Notes: generated by a model not told the origin, from the letters alone. A stretch of 64,000 nucleotides of DNA from Ariolimax columbianus (GCA_036924085.1 JAVGWX010000014.1:39434556-39498555); one strand, 5' to 3'. Shown: positions 21,190 to 32,870, counted from the first letter of the stretch. A program made the numbers and translations.

Positions 21190-21560
21190 CACAAGTGTCA
21201 ATAAGATGTATGCTCTAAATTTACTCATTAAAAATAGATGGTGTATATATTTCTTCAGTCAAACACTTTCTCATTTCTCGCTTGCACGCATCCTTGTACT
21301 TAAGAAGTTGCCGGCCCCGAGACCTTTTCCCCAACTGTAATTTCCCATAAAGAAGATTCTTTGGTATTCTGCCATCCTCCATTAATACCACTCCGTTAGT
21401 GATCTTGTCCTGACACCCAACTCCCAGAATTCTGCACAGGCACCTCATGTGAAAGCTGTTTAGCCGCCTCTCCTGACGTGTGTAGGTAGACCATGTTTCA
21501 CCGTTATAAAGAAGGGTGCTGAGGGTACAGACCTGGTAAACAAGGAGCTTTTTATTCTCC
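21190..21560 (-). mobile_element. LINE 3' fragment (endonuclease-RT group R)
   Basis: Minus-strand codons include MRCLCRILGV, MEDGRIPKNLLYGKLQLGKR and KYKDACKREMRKC, the ending typical of a LINE group common in mollusc genomes. Relatives are at 30466-31310, 31690-32120 and 45880-46610. Confidence 0.75.
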
Positions 21561-22630
21561 CAGATCCTGTTTTTTTAAAATTTGTGCATTGTTGTTGCTG
21601 CTTTTCCTATCTTAATAAGTTTTAAATGTTTAATATTAACATATTTCTTTATTCCTTCATGCTAGTGGCTCTCCATGCCCTAAAGAGAAAGAGACAATAT
21701 GAGAAACAGGTGACAAGATAGATGTTACATTCTGCATAATGAATTTCTACAAAGATTCTCTAGAGAGTCCACGTACAAACACAGCTGTTCTCAGATTAGT
21801 GGATGCTTTTACTAGAACCCTAAAGAGTTCCAACAGTAATCTGTAAGTGTAATATTTTAATGGACTAGTAAGACTAATGTTCCCCTACTTCCTTCCCTGT
21901 GTCCTAGGAGTTCATTGGGGCATCATATCTTATTTGTTTTTATCCGTATAAATTAATTTTTTAAAAGTGGCATACAATTGTAACATTTTTCGACACAATA
22001 TCCATTGCATTGAATAAATGTTCCCCAGCGTCTGCAAAGTGCATAGATTTCTCTAGAAAAAAAAACCTTTTGATCACATGTGTTACCACTCGTGCACCAC
22101 GTCATTCTTTCAATTCTGAAGTCAGCTGACATGGCATCCACATTGCAGACACTTTGTAGAATAGAATCACATCATTGATGATGTGCTGTGCCAAACATTG
22201 ACTGATGTCCAAAAGTGTGTCTATTTTATTCAGTTACTCTGCGATTTTACTTCACAAAACATTCAACTGTTGCAATCAACTCTGGTGTCACTACTCAGAA
22301 TGCATGACTTAGTCAAGAACAATCTGTTACAGAACTCATACAGAACTTCCTACTACACTCACACACTTGCTGGAGTGACAGGCATGCATCATTGATAGAT
22401 TTCATCCCTTTGCCGGTCAAAAACAGATAACATAATGCTGCTCCACTCTGGTGCATGTCACTAGTGAGGAGTCCATCTTTTAACAGCTTATATGGCATCA
22501 TATGGCTCGTCTGCACCATGATACCACCTGCAGGACACTCTTGAAGTGACACTCTTAGCAACGACGCTGTCAACTTATATGACAGTTGCACCAGTGTTTC
22601 AAGTTTTAAGGTTTTCATTTAAAGCCCCCA
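21561..22630. other. Unassigned region
   Basis: No exon or repeat family was identified. Short frames such as 22313-22618 lack motifs. Confidence 0.35.
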
Positions 22631-23555
22631 TGTAGCAGATCCCACTGTTTGTTCTAGGGTTATTCTAACTTAGAACATTATCACACTCATCCACATCATT
22701 CCTGACCACACACTGCAAATAATATAGTACACAGCAGATTGCATATTTATTATAGAATACTCATACCAGAAAAATGAGTAGTGAAATTACAAACACAATA
22801 CAATACATGTCATCTTAACTAAGTATTCCTATATTATATATATGTTAATATAAATATTAACTAAAGCGGAAATTTTAAGCATTAGCTTTTGATGGAATTT
22901 CCAACTATCTAAAACCCGGTTCTATTGCCTACTCACACACATCTCTTTAACTGTATCCTCAACACACCTTATCAAAAACTTCCTCACTCAAATTCTCTCA
23001 GGTGGGCGATCTGGACATACCTCGTTCACAATGTGTCCTGCCTACAACACACGTTCAGATTATCTATTAATACAAAACTCACACACCTATTTGAGCGATC
23101 CTGTTCTATCACTAACATTCGTACGACAGTCTATCAATCGCTCCTCTATCAAATCGGTAAGCTAAACGGACTCCTATCTACAGTCTCTCATTCGCTCTCC
23201 TCCCCATCCAGCCTCTTGAGCTAAACTTTGTCTCGTGTTATATACATTAAAGCAGTATCAAGGCTGACCAATGGATCTCAGGGGGATGGCTCTAGTCTTT
23301 TTGGAACGAAATACTTTGTACACCTGTCACTCATCTATAGCAGCAAGCTCCGCTACCATCCCGTCTGTCACTCATTCTCCCCCTACCCAAATCGGAACGC
23401 CAGTGGTCAGCTCCTACATGTCCACATTCTTTGACCGAACTCTGTTTTTCTTTGTTGGGACGTTGAGTGACCTAGGCACGCATTCAGGTACCTTTGTTAT
23501 CAGCAACCACATCACCCCTGCCCTAAACTCTCTTGCTCCGGCGGGAACTGTTACA
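22631..23555 (+). mobile_element. Solo LTR, 925 bases
   Basis: It starts tgtagcagatccc and ends cgggaactgttaca, with the usual TG...CA ends. It is flanked by a 4-base duplication, ccca, at 22627-22630 and 23556-23559. It shares ends and internal blocks (aagcattagcttttga) with the LTRs at 43120-44069 and 60912-62132. No internal gag-pol region is attached, which fits recombination between two LTRs. The open frames at 22925-23224 and 23271-23645 are chance. Confidence 0.8.
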
Positions 23556-23662
23556 CCCATGAGAGTAATGAATTGTCATTTCTACTTCTATCTGTTCATC
23601 GACAGTGCTTTTTTTTCCTCTATGATTTTTCAAATCCACTTCTGAACAATTTAACTTAACTT

Positions 23663-23918
23663 TTTTTTTTTTTTTTTTTTTTGCGTTCGCCTTATTTCTC
23701 TAATCCCCAAGGCGGTGTGTGTTGCACTGTGGTTTTTATTTTTGCGCCTGTCGGCCCAGTGCATCCGACTTCAGCATGCATTATATGTAAGGGCCTGCTT
23801 CCTCCTGCATTTTCTAAGGGTTTGCTTCCCCGGGGTAACGGCCGGTGCTGTGATGGGGATCGAACCCAGCACCTTCCGGTTGTGAGCCATGCCACTTAAC
23901 CACTGGGCCATGCCGTCT
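23663..23918 (-). repeat. tRNA-derived SINE, family B, copy 1
   Basis: On the minus strand the head includes gtggttaagtggcatgg and the B box gggttcgatcccc, followed by the core (gctgaagtcggatgcactgg) and a poly(A) tail (T run at 23661-23682). The flanks both carry ttaacttaactt, so it inserted in the (TTAAG)n tail of a CR1-like LINE fragment, part of which survives at 23924-24000. Confidence 0.85.
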
Positions 23919-23923
23919 TCTGC

Positions 23924-24000
23924 TAACTTAACTTAACTTCCTTGTACTGGTTTAGAAGGCTCTACAGGCTCTCAATTTTGGATGCTCATTTCTTCTTGTT
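23924..24000 (-). mobile_element. CR1-like LINE 3' tail fragment
   Basis: The minus strand reads gagcctgtagagccttctaa, aaccagtacaagg and then (TTAAG)n. The same end is seen at 37306-37439, and its sense counterpart at 38296-38340. Confidence 0.6.
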
Positions 24001-24229
24001 TCCCAGACTGTTTCCTTAAGTATAATGTTGGGTAGTAAGATTCATGCTAGCATTGTATTTCAACATCATCAAAACATTTCCTGCTTCCTGTGTAGCACAT
24101 GGCTTCAACAAATGCAAATCTTGTTTTTCTTATGTTCTTATCTCAGGGTCCCTTCTCTGGGGAAATAAAATAGGACCACTGCACATTAATGCATCTCCGC
24201 CACAGCTGGTCCTTAGCCAACACACCCAA

Positions 24230-24810
24230 TAAAAACCTTGCTATGATAACATGAATTGGACTTGTACTGAATATCTACATGTAAACCAGATGTGGGGGTC
24301 TCTGTGGCAAAGTGGTCAAGCCGTTTACCTCATGTTCAGACGGTCGGGGTTCGAATTCAAACTGCAACGGTCGGTCCATGTCAATTTTTTCCGGAGATCC
24401 CTGGGTTCATCGCTGGAGCTACAGAGTTCGTGCTTTGTGCGATGCTCTCGACAGATGGGGTACCCATCTGCCAAGAAAGAGCAAGCTAAATGGGGAAAAC
24501 CTGAGGCAATGAAGTCGAGCCCTCGCTTAAATTTTTGTTTGTTTTTTGTCTTAAACCAGATGTGTGATAATTTCTCCGCTCTTGAGATCCAAATTCCAAA
24601 GCACGAAAGCACACCTTCATCACCTGTTAATATTGATTGATTGTTAGAAATTCTACATTAAACGAAAGCTGGATATTCTACTATACTTAATGTTTTGTCA
24701 AAAATCGAAATGTCATAGCTAAGGAACAGAGTGAAATGCGTGTTAAATGTAGATTTTGATAAAATCAAACTTTAAACAGTTTGCGTACCGTCGATCCCAG
24801 TCAAATGAGA
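24230..24810 (+). repeat. Dispersed repeat family H, copy split by a SINE
   Basis: Blocks attggacttgtactgaat, taaaccagatgtgtgataa, aatgtcatagctaag and gtcaaatgagactgtaaa recur in the same order at 28115-28470, and the last block near 9211. A family C SINE interrupts this copy at 24295-24551. Its nature is unknown. Confidence 0.55.
24295..24551 (+). repeat. tRNA-derived SINE, family C, copy 1
   Basis: The head is gtctctgtggcaaagtggtc (A box) with cggggttcgaattc (B box). The body includes ctgggttcatcgctggagct and gagttcgtgctttgtgcgat. A 13-base target duplication, taaaccagatgtg, lies at 24282-24294 and 24552-24564. Copy 2 is at 47207-47450. Confidence 0.88.
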
Positions 24811-24899
24811 CTGTAAATAGTTCTCCGCCAAATTAGTTTCACCCAGTTCCTTTTTTTGTCATCCTTCTGGGGCCCACAGTAAAGCAGTGCTTGTGATGT

Positions 24900-25170
24900 T
24901 CTTGCAGTCGCCTCTAAGGACATGGTTGAAATAATTCTTGGTTGCAAGCAACTGGGATTCGGCCGCCAGTTGGTGTGAGATTTTTCTAATCACATCATGG
25001 GGTTGACCCAGTCGTAAAAAATGGATACTAGAGTAATCTGGGAAAATAAAGGACCTCTGCGTGATGTTTACCACATCACCACTAGTGCGCCATTGGTCAA
25101 GAAAAATATGGGGCTAACACCATATTCCCAAAATGCCACACTGGCGTGTTAACGGGATATTTGCTTTATT
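24900..25170 (+). repeat. SINE family A, degenerate copy
   Basis: It shares ccgccagttggtgtgagatt, gttgacccagtcgt and the 3' block catcaccactagtgcgccat with the copy at 400-616. The tRNA-like head is too decayed to show promoter boxes. Confidence 0.55.
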
Positions 25171-26074
25171 TATTTTTTTTACTACCTATTTGCTGTGGGT
25201 AAGCAATTATCTATAGAAGATTGTATTCAACTAGAAAATGTGATACATATTCCTTCGATCTGTTGCAAGGAAAGATGACACTTAAGATATTTCTTGTGCC
25301 TGTTATTCCCCAAAATTCCACATTATACAGAAAGTTTGTGCTGCACTGTCAGTACTACCAATTGTAATTTAACACATTAACTATCATCAGCTGCTCACAG
25401 CATCAGAGAAATACATCCCCCTATGGCACATAGCCATTTTTAGCATCAAGATCAGTGTAGTGATAAAATTAATGAAAGGATTACGGAAATACATTCTGAT
25501 CCAGTCCAAGATTGTAATTTGTCACAGCTTAATTTGTACACTCAACAAGGCAATACCAGCAGATTGTATTTGTTACTGGTGTCAGTCCTGCAAGCCCTCA
25601 ATAGTGATAAACTGTCAGAGCTTAAAATATGCCAAATAATAATCAAAAAGAAAGATAGTGCTACAGTGGATAATGTCACAAAGTGAAAACTCAAGGGGGC
25701 ATCGGAAAGTATTTAAGTAGCTTCTAAATTTATTTTATCACTGGACTAGCCTTGGTGCTGGGATAGACTTTGTGCCACAGCGAATTTACTTTCCTGAAGC
25801 TGTGATCAACTCACAATAGTTAATATATTTCATACACTTCTTTTAATATTTTGTATGTTTTGTTTCAGACTGTTGTAAAGTTGAAGATGATGACATGCGT
25901 AAGCTGGAAAGGTAAACATCAAAGATGGCAGGAGTTAATTTCTGTCCAGCTTAATGACATTGAAAGAGTTGTTTCACTGGGAATCCTGTGACAAATAAGT
26001 ATTGGTAAAGCTATATAGTCTCTCATATAAAATAAAATACAACATAGGATTGCTGTCCCAAAAAACAGATTTAG
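25171..26074. other. Unassigned AT-rich region
   Basis: No exon or repeat family recognised. Confidence 0.35.
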
Positions 26075-26560
26075 TCCTACAGTAGATTCCGACCCACTGG
26101 GATTCCTGGAAACGAGAAAGCAGATCAGCTCGTAAAAGCCGGAAGTGGAGGCACGCAGACTCCCCATTCACAGAGCTATAAAGAAGCAAAGACACTCATC
26201 AAACAATCCATTAGAACAGAATGGACAGATCATCATAAAGAATACAAGTCAGAAAATGACAGCATAGACAAACTTGACAGAGATGAGCAGACAAAGATTT
26301 TCACTCAGAACGGGACATTGTAGACTCAAGACCCACCTCCACAAAATGGGTCTCAGACCCCACGTGCAATTGTGGAGCACCCAAGCAAACACCAGAACAT
26401 AATCTGCAGGACTGCCCGACCTATGCAGACCAGAGAGAGACAGTCCCGGGAGACCGACCATGCTTGAAAAGCTGTGGGGGACCGGCTAAGACCTGAAACG
26501 CAGGGTCCTTCGTGAATCTCACCGGACTAGAAGCATAGCGTCAGTTGATCGAAGATGATG
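26075..26560 (+). mobile_element. LINE 3' fragment, family K (RNase H end)
   Basis: Plus-strand codons, with one frameshift near the start, read IPGNEKADQLVKAGSGG, then SYKEAKTLIKQSIRTEW, and after a stop PTCNCGAPKQTPEHNLQDC. These are the RNase H end and the Cys/His motif of a LINE different from copy 1. A second copy lies at 54785-55480, minus. Confidence 0.82.
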
Positions 26561-27057
26561 TTTCATACAAATGAAAAACATTGTCTTATGTCACGATTTT
26601 TCAAATAAAATTTGGACACTTTAGAAAGAAAAGGAGGGCATATTGATTAAAACAATTTAGTGAATTGAGAGATAAGTGCAATCACACCGATGGAAATGGC
26701 AAGTCTATCTTCAATACCAAGGAGATAAAAACAAATGGGCGGCGTATTTCACAGAGCTACTTAACACACACACAGAAAGATGATGTCCATACTGTGTCTT
26801 TACTGACTCAGCTCAAATGGGCGCTGAAAATGGTTTGGACGTTTGATCAGGAAACATCATGAACAGCTTGCAGCAAGAGCATATTGCATGGAAGTTTTGG
26901 GGCTATTTTGAGAAGACATCGAGACACTCAAGTTCAATATATCAGCAGCGTCTCACCTAGCGCAAATCAGAAGCCTGCAGCGTCGCAAAGCAAGAGCAAT
27001 AAGACAAAAGATTAAATGAATTCATGTGCTTGTCCAGAGGACAGGAAAGTTACATTT
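26561..27057 (+). other. Possible decayed LINE remnants
   Basis: A short stretch reading GRRISQSYLTHTQK at about 26735-26780 weakly resembles a LINE linker before the reverse transcriptase. I cannot support more. Confidence 0.25.
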
Positions 27058-27155
27058 CTCTTCTTCATCATACACTTTCAGACACCATCTTGAATATGTT
27101 TAAAGACAGCAGTGGTTAGCCCGAGGCTATTGGTATCGCCATAGAGCTTGTCTAG
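27058..27155 (-). mobile_element. Very short 3' copy of the LINE at 3066
   Basis: About 100 bases match the 3' end of LINE copies 1 and 2: the ttcttc tail, catacactttcagac, and gccatagagcttgtcta. It is a heavily 5'-truncated insertion. Confidence 0.75.
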
Positions 27156-27689
27156 GCCACAACACATTTGGTCCAAGAAAGGATGCTTCATCTAGGCTCA
27201 TTGAAGCTTAATAGCATGAGTGAATGGTAAATGTAAATAATGAATGAATTGATGTATGAAATCATAATAAAACATATAAAAACAAGTTTTTAAAAGTATA
27301 AAATAAATATATTTCCTTAAAATACATACATTTTTTAATTGTTTACATAAAATTTGTTTCCATTCACAGTAATTGCATATCAAATTGTACTTTATAGTTA
27401 AAACAGTATATAATATTACACTTTTCCAATAAAAAGTCATGAAGCTTCGATCAGGACACATTAAAAACAATTATGTAGCAGATGTTCAACTCTTGTTATA
27501 GATTTGACAGCGAAAATATTTTTATCTTGTTACGAACTTAAATAAATCCGGATAAATTGTAATTATTCAAAAGTGGGCAGGCCCTTAGATTTTGAGGTGA
27601 TAGGGATGACAAATCCTGCTAAGCCCACACATTTGGTCACACTATGTGAAAAGTACTGTTGAAGAACAAAGTATGATCAAGATGCTGAG
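27156..27689. other. AT-rich sequence without gene
   Basis: The minus-strand frame at 27198-27470 has no recognisable domain. Confidence 0.35.
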
Positions 27690-28030
27690 CAGTCCATGGG
27701 CTGCAGCGGGGGATGAATCATAGCTGACTTCTAGCGTCAGGGCCAATGAACCAGAGCTGCCAAGACCCTTCTACATTTCCACGAGGTGATCCTGGATAAA
27801 ATCCTGCAACAGAGCAGACTGGCTAAAAAGAAGAGATCGAAGAGGGAATTCAAATCCGGTACTCAAAAATGCCTGCTGAAGTCGGATGTGTAGGATCAAA
27901 AGATGCAAATATAAGTCGAGATGTAAACTATGACATAATGCATTCTGTTCTCCAGACAACATCCTGCTACTTGCAAAGCCCATTTCAAAGCTTAGTAGCG
28001 GAAGATTGAGAACGAACGAAGAACAAAGAA
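27690..28030 (+). repeat. Dispersed repeat family E, copy 2
   Basis: Block order: gagcagtccatgggctgcag, ccaagacccttctac, gtgatcctggata, agactggctaa, the core (cctgctgaagtcggatgtgt), gcattctgttctcc, acatcctgctacttgcaaag, and the tail gagaacgaacgaag. This order defines family E. Confidence 0.7.
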
Positions 28031-28114
28031 ATTACATTAACGTTCAGGTGGAAATGCCACTATTTATTTGTACTCGCCACATGTATTTATATTTTTGTAT
28101 TATTCTGTGGATAT

Positions 28115-28470
28115 CATTACCACATTCACTTTCTTGTGTGCCCAAGTCAAAGTCTAAATTGGACTTGTATTGAATCTGCATATAATCCAGATATATGATA
28201 ATTGGCCCGATCAAATAATTAGTACTTTTTACAGTCCTGACTCCATCACGCAAAAAGTTACAAGTTTAAAAATAAAACAAAAATGCTAAAGGAGCGATAA
28301 CTCTCCAGTAAACAAAAGCTACGCACGTGCCAGAAATGTCACCATACTTAAGATGATTCTAAATATGTAAACGTCATAGCTAAGTAATAGAGCAGGACAC
28401 AAATGGCAGCAGTCAATCTGGATGCCAACTGATGTTTTACATGTCATTGATTTAGATCTGATGGGACTGT
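28115..28470 (+). repeat. Dispersed repeat family H, copy 2
   Basis: It matches 24230-24810 in block order (ttggacttgtattgaat, cgtcatagctaagtaa, gatgggactgtaaaaagtt) but lacks the SINE. Confidence 0.5.
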
Positions 28471-28739
28471 AAAAAGTTGAAGATTGGAAAAATAAGAATA
28501 TGTTCCAGTTGGAAAAGAAAATGATAAAGATTGAACATGAGTCTGTAAGATAAATGCATTTCTCTATTTGTTTTCACAATTCTCATTAGATAGTTATTCT
28601 CATTTCTGTTTTGTCCCTAATGAAAACCTTTTGGTCATGACATTGGTTATTGTTTTTGTCTGCACTCTGAACTGACTCATACGTGTTCATGTTATCAGCA
28701 TTTGATATTAAATTCCACTGCAGTCATTATAATTTCTTC

Positions 28740-29060
28740 TTCGTTCATTCTCAGTCTTCTGCTACCAAGTCCTGAAAAGGGCTTTGCAAGGAGCAGGATG
28801 TAGTCAGGAGAACGAAATGCATTGTGTTGTAGTTTACTGCTTGATTGCGATATTTGCACCTTCGGGTCCAACTTCAGCAGGCATTTTTGGGTACCGGATT
28901 AGACTTCCCTCTTTGATCCCTTCTCCTTAGCCAGTCTGCTCTGCTGCAGCCTGTTATCCAGGATCACCGCGTGGAGGTGTAGAAGGGTCTTGGCGGCTCT
29001 GGTTCGCTGGCCCTGGTGCTAGCTGTCAGCCATGGGTCGTCAACCGCAGCAGCTCACTCC
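28740..29060 (-). repeat. Dispersed repeat family E, copy 3
   Basis: An inverted partner of 27690-28030: the minus strand has gtgatcctggataacaggct, the core (cctgctgaagttgga) and the tail gagaatgaacgaagaagaa. Confidence 0.7.
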
Positions 29061-29134
29061 CTGTTCTGCATTTTGATCCTGTTATAATTTCAACATTGGG
29101 AATACAGTTCTGTTCTGAATCGATATCATTGTAC

Positions 29135-29365
29135 TCTGTTCAGACCCATAGATGCTCAATCGCTCTCACTAAAAGTGAAGAGCTGTAGATAGTGAAGGTT
29201 CACATAGCTCACTGGCTGTACACACTCCTGCTCCGTCCCCTCTGTGCTGGATCTGCAAATGATTTCAAAACTTTGCAATCTGTGCATTGCCAGTTCATCG
29301 CTATTCTTTGCCAATGTCCCCACTTAGAGTGATCCTGGGGCCAGGATGTCAGCTCTTTCACTCCT
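29135..29365 (-). mobile_element. LINE 3' fragment, family L
   Basis: It matches the 3' end of the element at 38424-39720 (gtgctcagtctctctc-like block, cgtcctctcatgc-like block, gatgtcagctctttca). It covers only the last part of RNase H and the untranslated end. Confidence 0.6.
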
Positions 29366-30190
29366 ACAAATCCCAGGGAATACAGTTATCTCATTGCAAA
29401 TGTTTATTTCTTGATATATACTTCTGGAATAAATCACATCTTGTATAATTTACAAAGTCAAAGCATTCTGTGTAGAAATCAAACTAATTCAACTATAATC
29501 CACCAACTAAAATTCGATGCCATCCATACTCCAATATGTTGTTGTTGTCCAAAGCTCCCGATGAGCTCTTACAAACTTTACAAATGTTCTCTGGTAGTGG
29601 GTTGTAGTGGTACTTTTTTATGTCCAGAGGTGTACTGAAGAAAGTGGGCCAGAACCTTCCTGGCTATAGTGCAATGCTAGGCTTCTCAGTAGACTCACAA
29701 TAAATATGATCCCCAGCCCATGTAACACAGCCTCTTTCCAGATGCACAGTTTGGAGAGCCTGGTCAACCTAACAAAAGTGGCTTAGCATCTATACTCCAA
29801 TGTACGTGGCTCCGCTCCCAAAAACATCCTGTAACATATATATGACTATGGACTTAGTAGCTCCTCTTCTACAATAGGGTGAACAAGTCTGCTTTTATTT
29901 TTCTTGTAGCTTCTGGTTTCTACAGAATGGGGTAGCTGGCACAATGCCCAACCCTCCTTAGTCACCTCCTATGACATGCCTGGTAGGTTACAGTGTTACT
30001 ATTCATTTACAAAAGACCACCATTGTTTATGACACTGTTTCATCTCCATTTGGTTTTTATCGCTTTTTTGCCTCACCAAGATAGTATTGTTCTCTCTCTT
30101 CATGTGTAAGTGTGCAACTTCGTAGGGTGTTTTCCAAAGTGATGCATGCTCCCGACGTGGACATTGATCCTAAATTTAGTTTGTTGTAGG
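29366..30190. other. Mostly unassigned, with one shared repeat block
   Basis: The stretch ggtttctacagaatggggta...tgacatgcctggtaggttacagtgttact (29913-30000 region) recurs at about 50365-50465, so an uncharacterised dispersed repeat is present. No gene seen. Confidence 0.35.
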
Positions 30191-30452
30191 TAAAGTAACC
30201 CATAGCATTACTGCTGTAGGGGTGTGAGGTGTTAGCGATCTCACATTTCAAAGGCTCGGCTATATGAGGGCTGTAGCCATCTCCTCTCCCTCGCCGCTTT
30301 TACTTCCCGGACTGAATCGGTACCCATTTAAGGCTGGGTCGACCTGGGAGCCATTGCCGTCTGAAAAAAACACTACCGCCTCAACTGGGGAATGAACCCT
30401 GGACCACTCAGATGTGAAGCCAGCGCGCTAACCACTGCGCTACACGGCTCCC
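30191..30452 (-). repeat. SINE family A, antisense, with target duplication
   Basis: The minus strand shows the tRNA-like head (gcgcagtggttagcgcgctgg) with B box ggttcattcccc, then ccgggaagtaaaagcgg. A 12-base duplication agtttgttgtag flanks it at 30179-30190 and 30453-30464. Its 3' half (gagatcgctaacacctcaca) is different from the copy at 400-616 and recurs alone at 57322-57385, so family A has at least two 3' types. Confidence 0.8.
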
Positions 30453-30465
30453 AGTTTGTTGTAGA

Positions 30466-31310
30466 GATGTTGAATAACAACATGCTGACCATCTCCACAA
30501 AGTTTGCTGTGTACAAATCATGTGTACTTAGTACCCTGCTTTATGTCAGCAAAACGTGGACCCTGTATGATCCACAGGAAAAAATAGTAAATGCTTTTCC
30601 TAAGTGATGCATAAGGGGACGGCGTGGTTAAGTGGCACGGATCACAACCAGAAGGTGCTGGGTTCGATCCCCATCACAGCACCGGCCGTTACCCCGGGGA
30701 AGCAAACCCTTAGAAAATGCATAAGGAAGCAGACCCTTACATAAAATGCATGCTGAAGTCGGATGCACTGGGCCGACAGGCGCAAAATAAAAACCATAGT
30801 GTAACGCACACCCGCCTTGGGGAATCGAGAAATAAGGCGAACGCAAAAAACAAAACCAAAAAAAAGTGATGCATGAAGCGCATACTTGGAATTTCATGGA
30901 ACGACAAACAACGACGTGTTGGACCGTGCAAAGATTGCCAGTTTAGTTACTATCATCCGCCTGCGGTGGCTAGATCACATGTGCAGAATGGAGGACAGGC
31001 GAATTTCAAAAGATAGCTTATATAGAAAGTTCTTTTTCTTCTTTTGTTCGCTCCATATATGGAGAGTTGACCACAGGCAACTGTAACAAAGGTAGATCCT
31101 TCCTCAGCTACAAAGATTTTTGCAAACGTGACCTGAAAGTGTTGGATATGAACATATGCAACTGGGAGGAACTTGCCAAAGACAGGGCAGGCAGGGAAAG
31201 TCAAGATGTAGACTTCACACATGTGTGGCGAAAGCGAGGGCAACAACTGACTAAGGCCCCTCTCTAGCGTGAAGTCCATTGTCTCTTGAGACTGACAAGA
31301 TGGCAATGAT
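30466..31310 (+). mobile_element. LINE fragment, group R, interrupted by a SINE
   Basis: Plus-strand codons SCVLSTLLYVSKTWTLYD run to about 30600, then KRILGISWNDKQRR resumes after 30875, then RLRWLDHMCRMEDRRISKDS, and near 31090 SFLSYKDFCKRDLKVLDM. The SINE at 30613-30863 splits it. A further unrelated piece lies near 31030-31075. Confidence 0.8.
30613..30863 (+). repeat. SINE family B, copy 2
   Basis: Head ggggacggcgtggttaagtg, B box gggttcgatcccc, core gctgaagtcggatgcactgg, and end aataaggcgaacgcaaaa. A duplication aagtgatgcat flanks it at 30602-30612 and 30864-30874, within LINE codons. Confidence 0.9.
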
Positions 31311-31329
31311 GATGATGTAAAGATGTTGA

Positions 31330-31690
31330 TTGTGTCTATTCGGTTCAGTTCTCAGACTGAAGATGACGACTTCCTCTTCTTTAGTTAAATCATTGAGGTT
31401 GCCTTCATTTCGAAAGTAGGTGTGTTGGTCAGCCCATTTTCCCTTGAAATGGCTTTAATTATGGTCTTTGCCTCATTATATACAATACTCGGATCAATTT
31501 CTGGAGAAGATCCTCCACACTTTGCTGGTCCGTCTGCAGTATTATTGTCATTGATGTTGTAGTGTGAAGGGATCCGCTGAATAACTGACCATGCGTGTTC
31601 TACTGAGAGCTGAATCAGGGAGTACGTACATTTCTCAAGATCTCAATCTTCTTGTTTTATAGCTACTATTAGTGACAAGGCATGTGCTCA
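31330..31690 (-). mobile_element. LINE RNase H fragment
   Basis: The minus strand reads RIPSHYNINDNNTADGPAK and NEAKTIIKAISREN, an RNase H C-terminal region with the Asp that completes the active site. Confidence 0.7.
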
Positions 31691-32120
31691 ATGTTGAGCC
31701 AGCGACGTCTACGGTGGTTGGCATATGTTTATTGCATGGAAGACGAGATGATGCCAAAGGATATTCTTTATGGACAGCTAGCCATTGGAATTAAAAGAAT
31801 CAGCCGTCCCAAACTGCGATTCAAGGACATATGCAAGAGGGACATGAAGTCATGTGACATTCCATCCAAGGGCTGAGAAGAAATTGCTCAGAATCGAGTT
31901 ATCTGGAGACAGTCAGTTGAAGGGGGCATTCTGGCTGCAGAGAAAAGAGAAAGACTGAAGAAATCAAGGAACAGCCAGCCTTCTCAGTATAGTTGTTCAA
32001 TCTGTGGCAGGGACTGTCACTTGTGGATCAGCCTTTACAGCCATAGCAGACAGTGTCGAAATACAGGAGACAGAGCTGGACAAAAACTTACAGGGCGCCA
32101 CGCGCATGGTCTATAGAGAC
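31690..32120 (+). mobile_element. LINE 3' end, group R, with C2H2-like motif
   Basis: Codons RRLRWLAYVYCMEDEMMPKD and KLRFKDICKRDMKSCD are followed, after a stop, by SCSICGRDCHLWISLYSHSR and QC, a C2H2/C2HC-like motif near the element's end. The pattern C-x2-C-x12-H is close to a zinc finger but belongs to the transposon, not to a host gene. Confidence 0.8.
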
Positions 32121-32589
32121 TGAGACACCTATGATGATAACTGACAAGGCAAATATGTGCATAACATTTTATTATTGCTGATCTAAAGCAAGATGCCTTA
32201 CTTTCACATTATAATACTACATCTTTCTATAAAATTCATTCTATTCTTTGTCAATGGCAGTCACATATAGTTCCTATATGCTACACAGATCTAACCCTGT
32301 CATATACAAATGAATACAAGACAATCAGTAAGCAAATCATCAAAGTAGTACCTGGGTTGAAAAGAATAGGACCATTGTAACATAAGCACACTGCATGGAC
32401 AAGCAGCCTTTATTCTGTAGTTCTATAATTAACCCTGGCTGGCAAACCCCAGCAATGGGAATAAATGCAACGAGAATGCTGTCCTGTCCTGTGCAACTGT
32501 TTACAGTTTATTTTTCAACTTTTTTTTTTTTAATATTACCTAAGTCTCTACTACATGTATTCTTTGGTCTTACTTTTCTCTGAGGTGTT

Positions 32590-32870
32590 TCATGATAGAG
32601 ATCGTCTTAGGGCTTCCACAGTATATTGCCCATCCAATGTCACTTTCTGTCTAAGATTACCTGTTCTGCCTCCCTTGTCTTGTTTTCTCGAGTAAGCTTG
32701 TCGAGCCATTTCCGGTTAAGAACCTTTCTCGGGGATGTGCTGATGAAGTTCTGTAATCTCTGAATGTTGAGTTTTTCCATCCATCATGTTTCAGATCCAT
32801 AAAAAAAAAAGGCCGTCATCACAATAGAGCTGAACATCCTAAGCTTGGTTTTTATCATAAAAAAATTCCA
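32590..32870 (-). mobile_element. LINE fragment (group of 34925 and 56700)
   Basis: The minus strand encodes FFYGSET, LQNFISTSPRKVLNRKWLD and GNILWKP with stops. The pattern matches the C-terminal region of an endonuclease/reverse-transcriptase LINE. Confidence 0.6.

Noticed and set aside
22925..23645. Plus-strand frames as host exons
   Set aside because: They lie inside a solo LTR with TG...CA ends and a 4-base duplication.
31990..32060. Host C2H2 zinc-finger exon
   Set aside because: It is contiguous with LINE group R sequence and recurs with that LINE.
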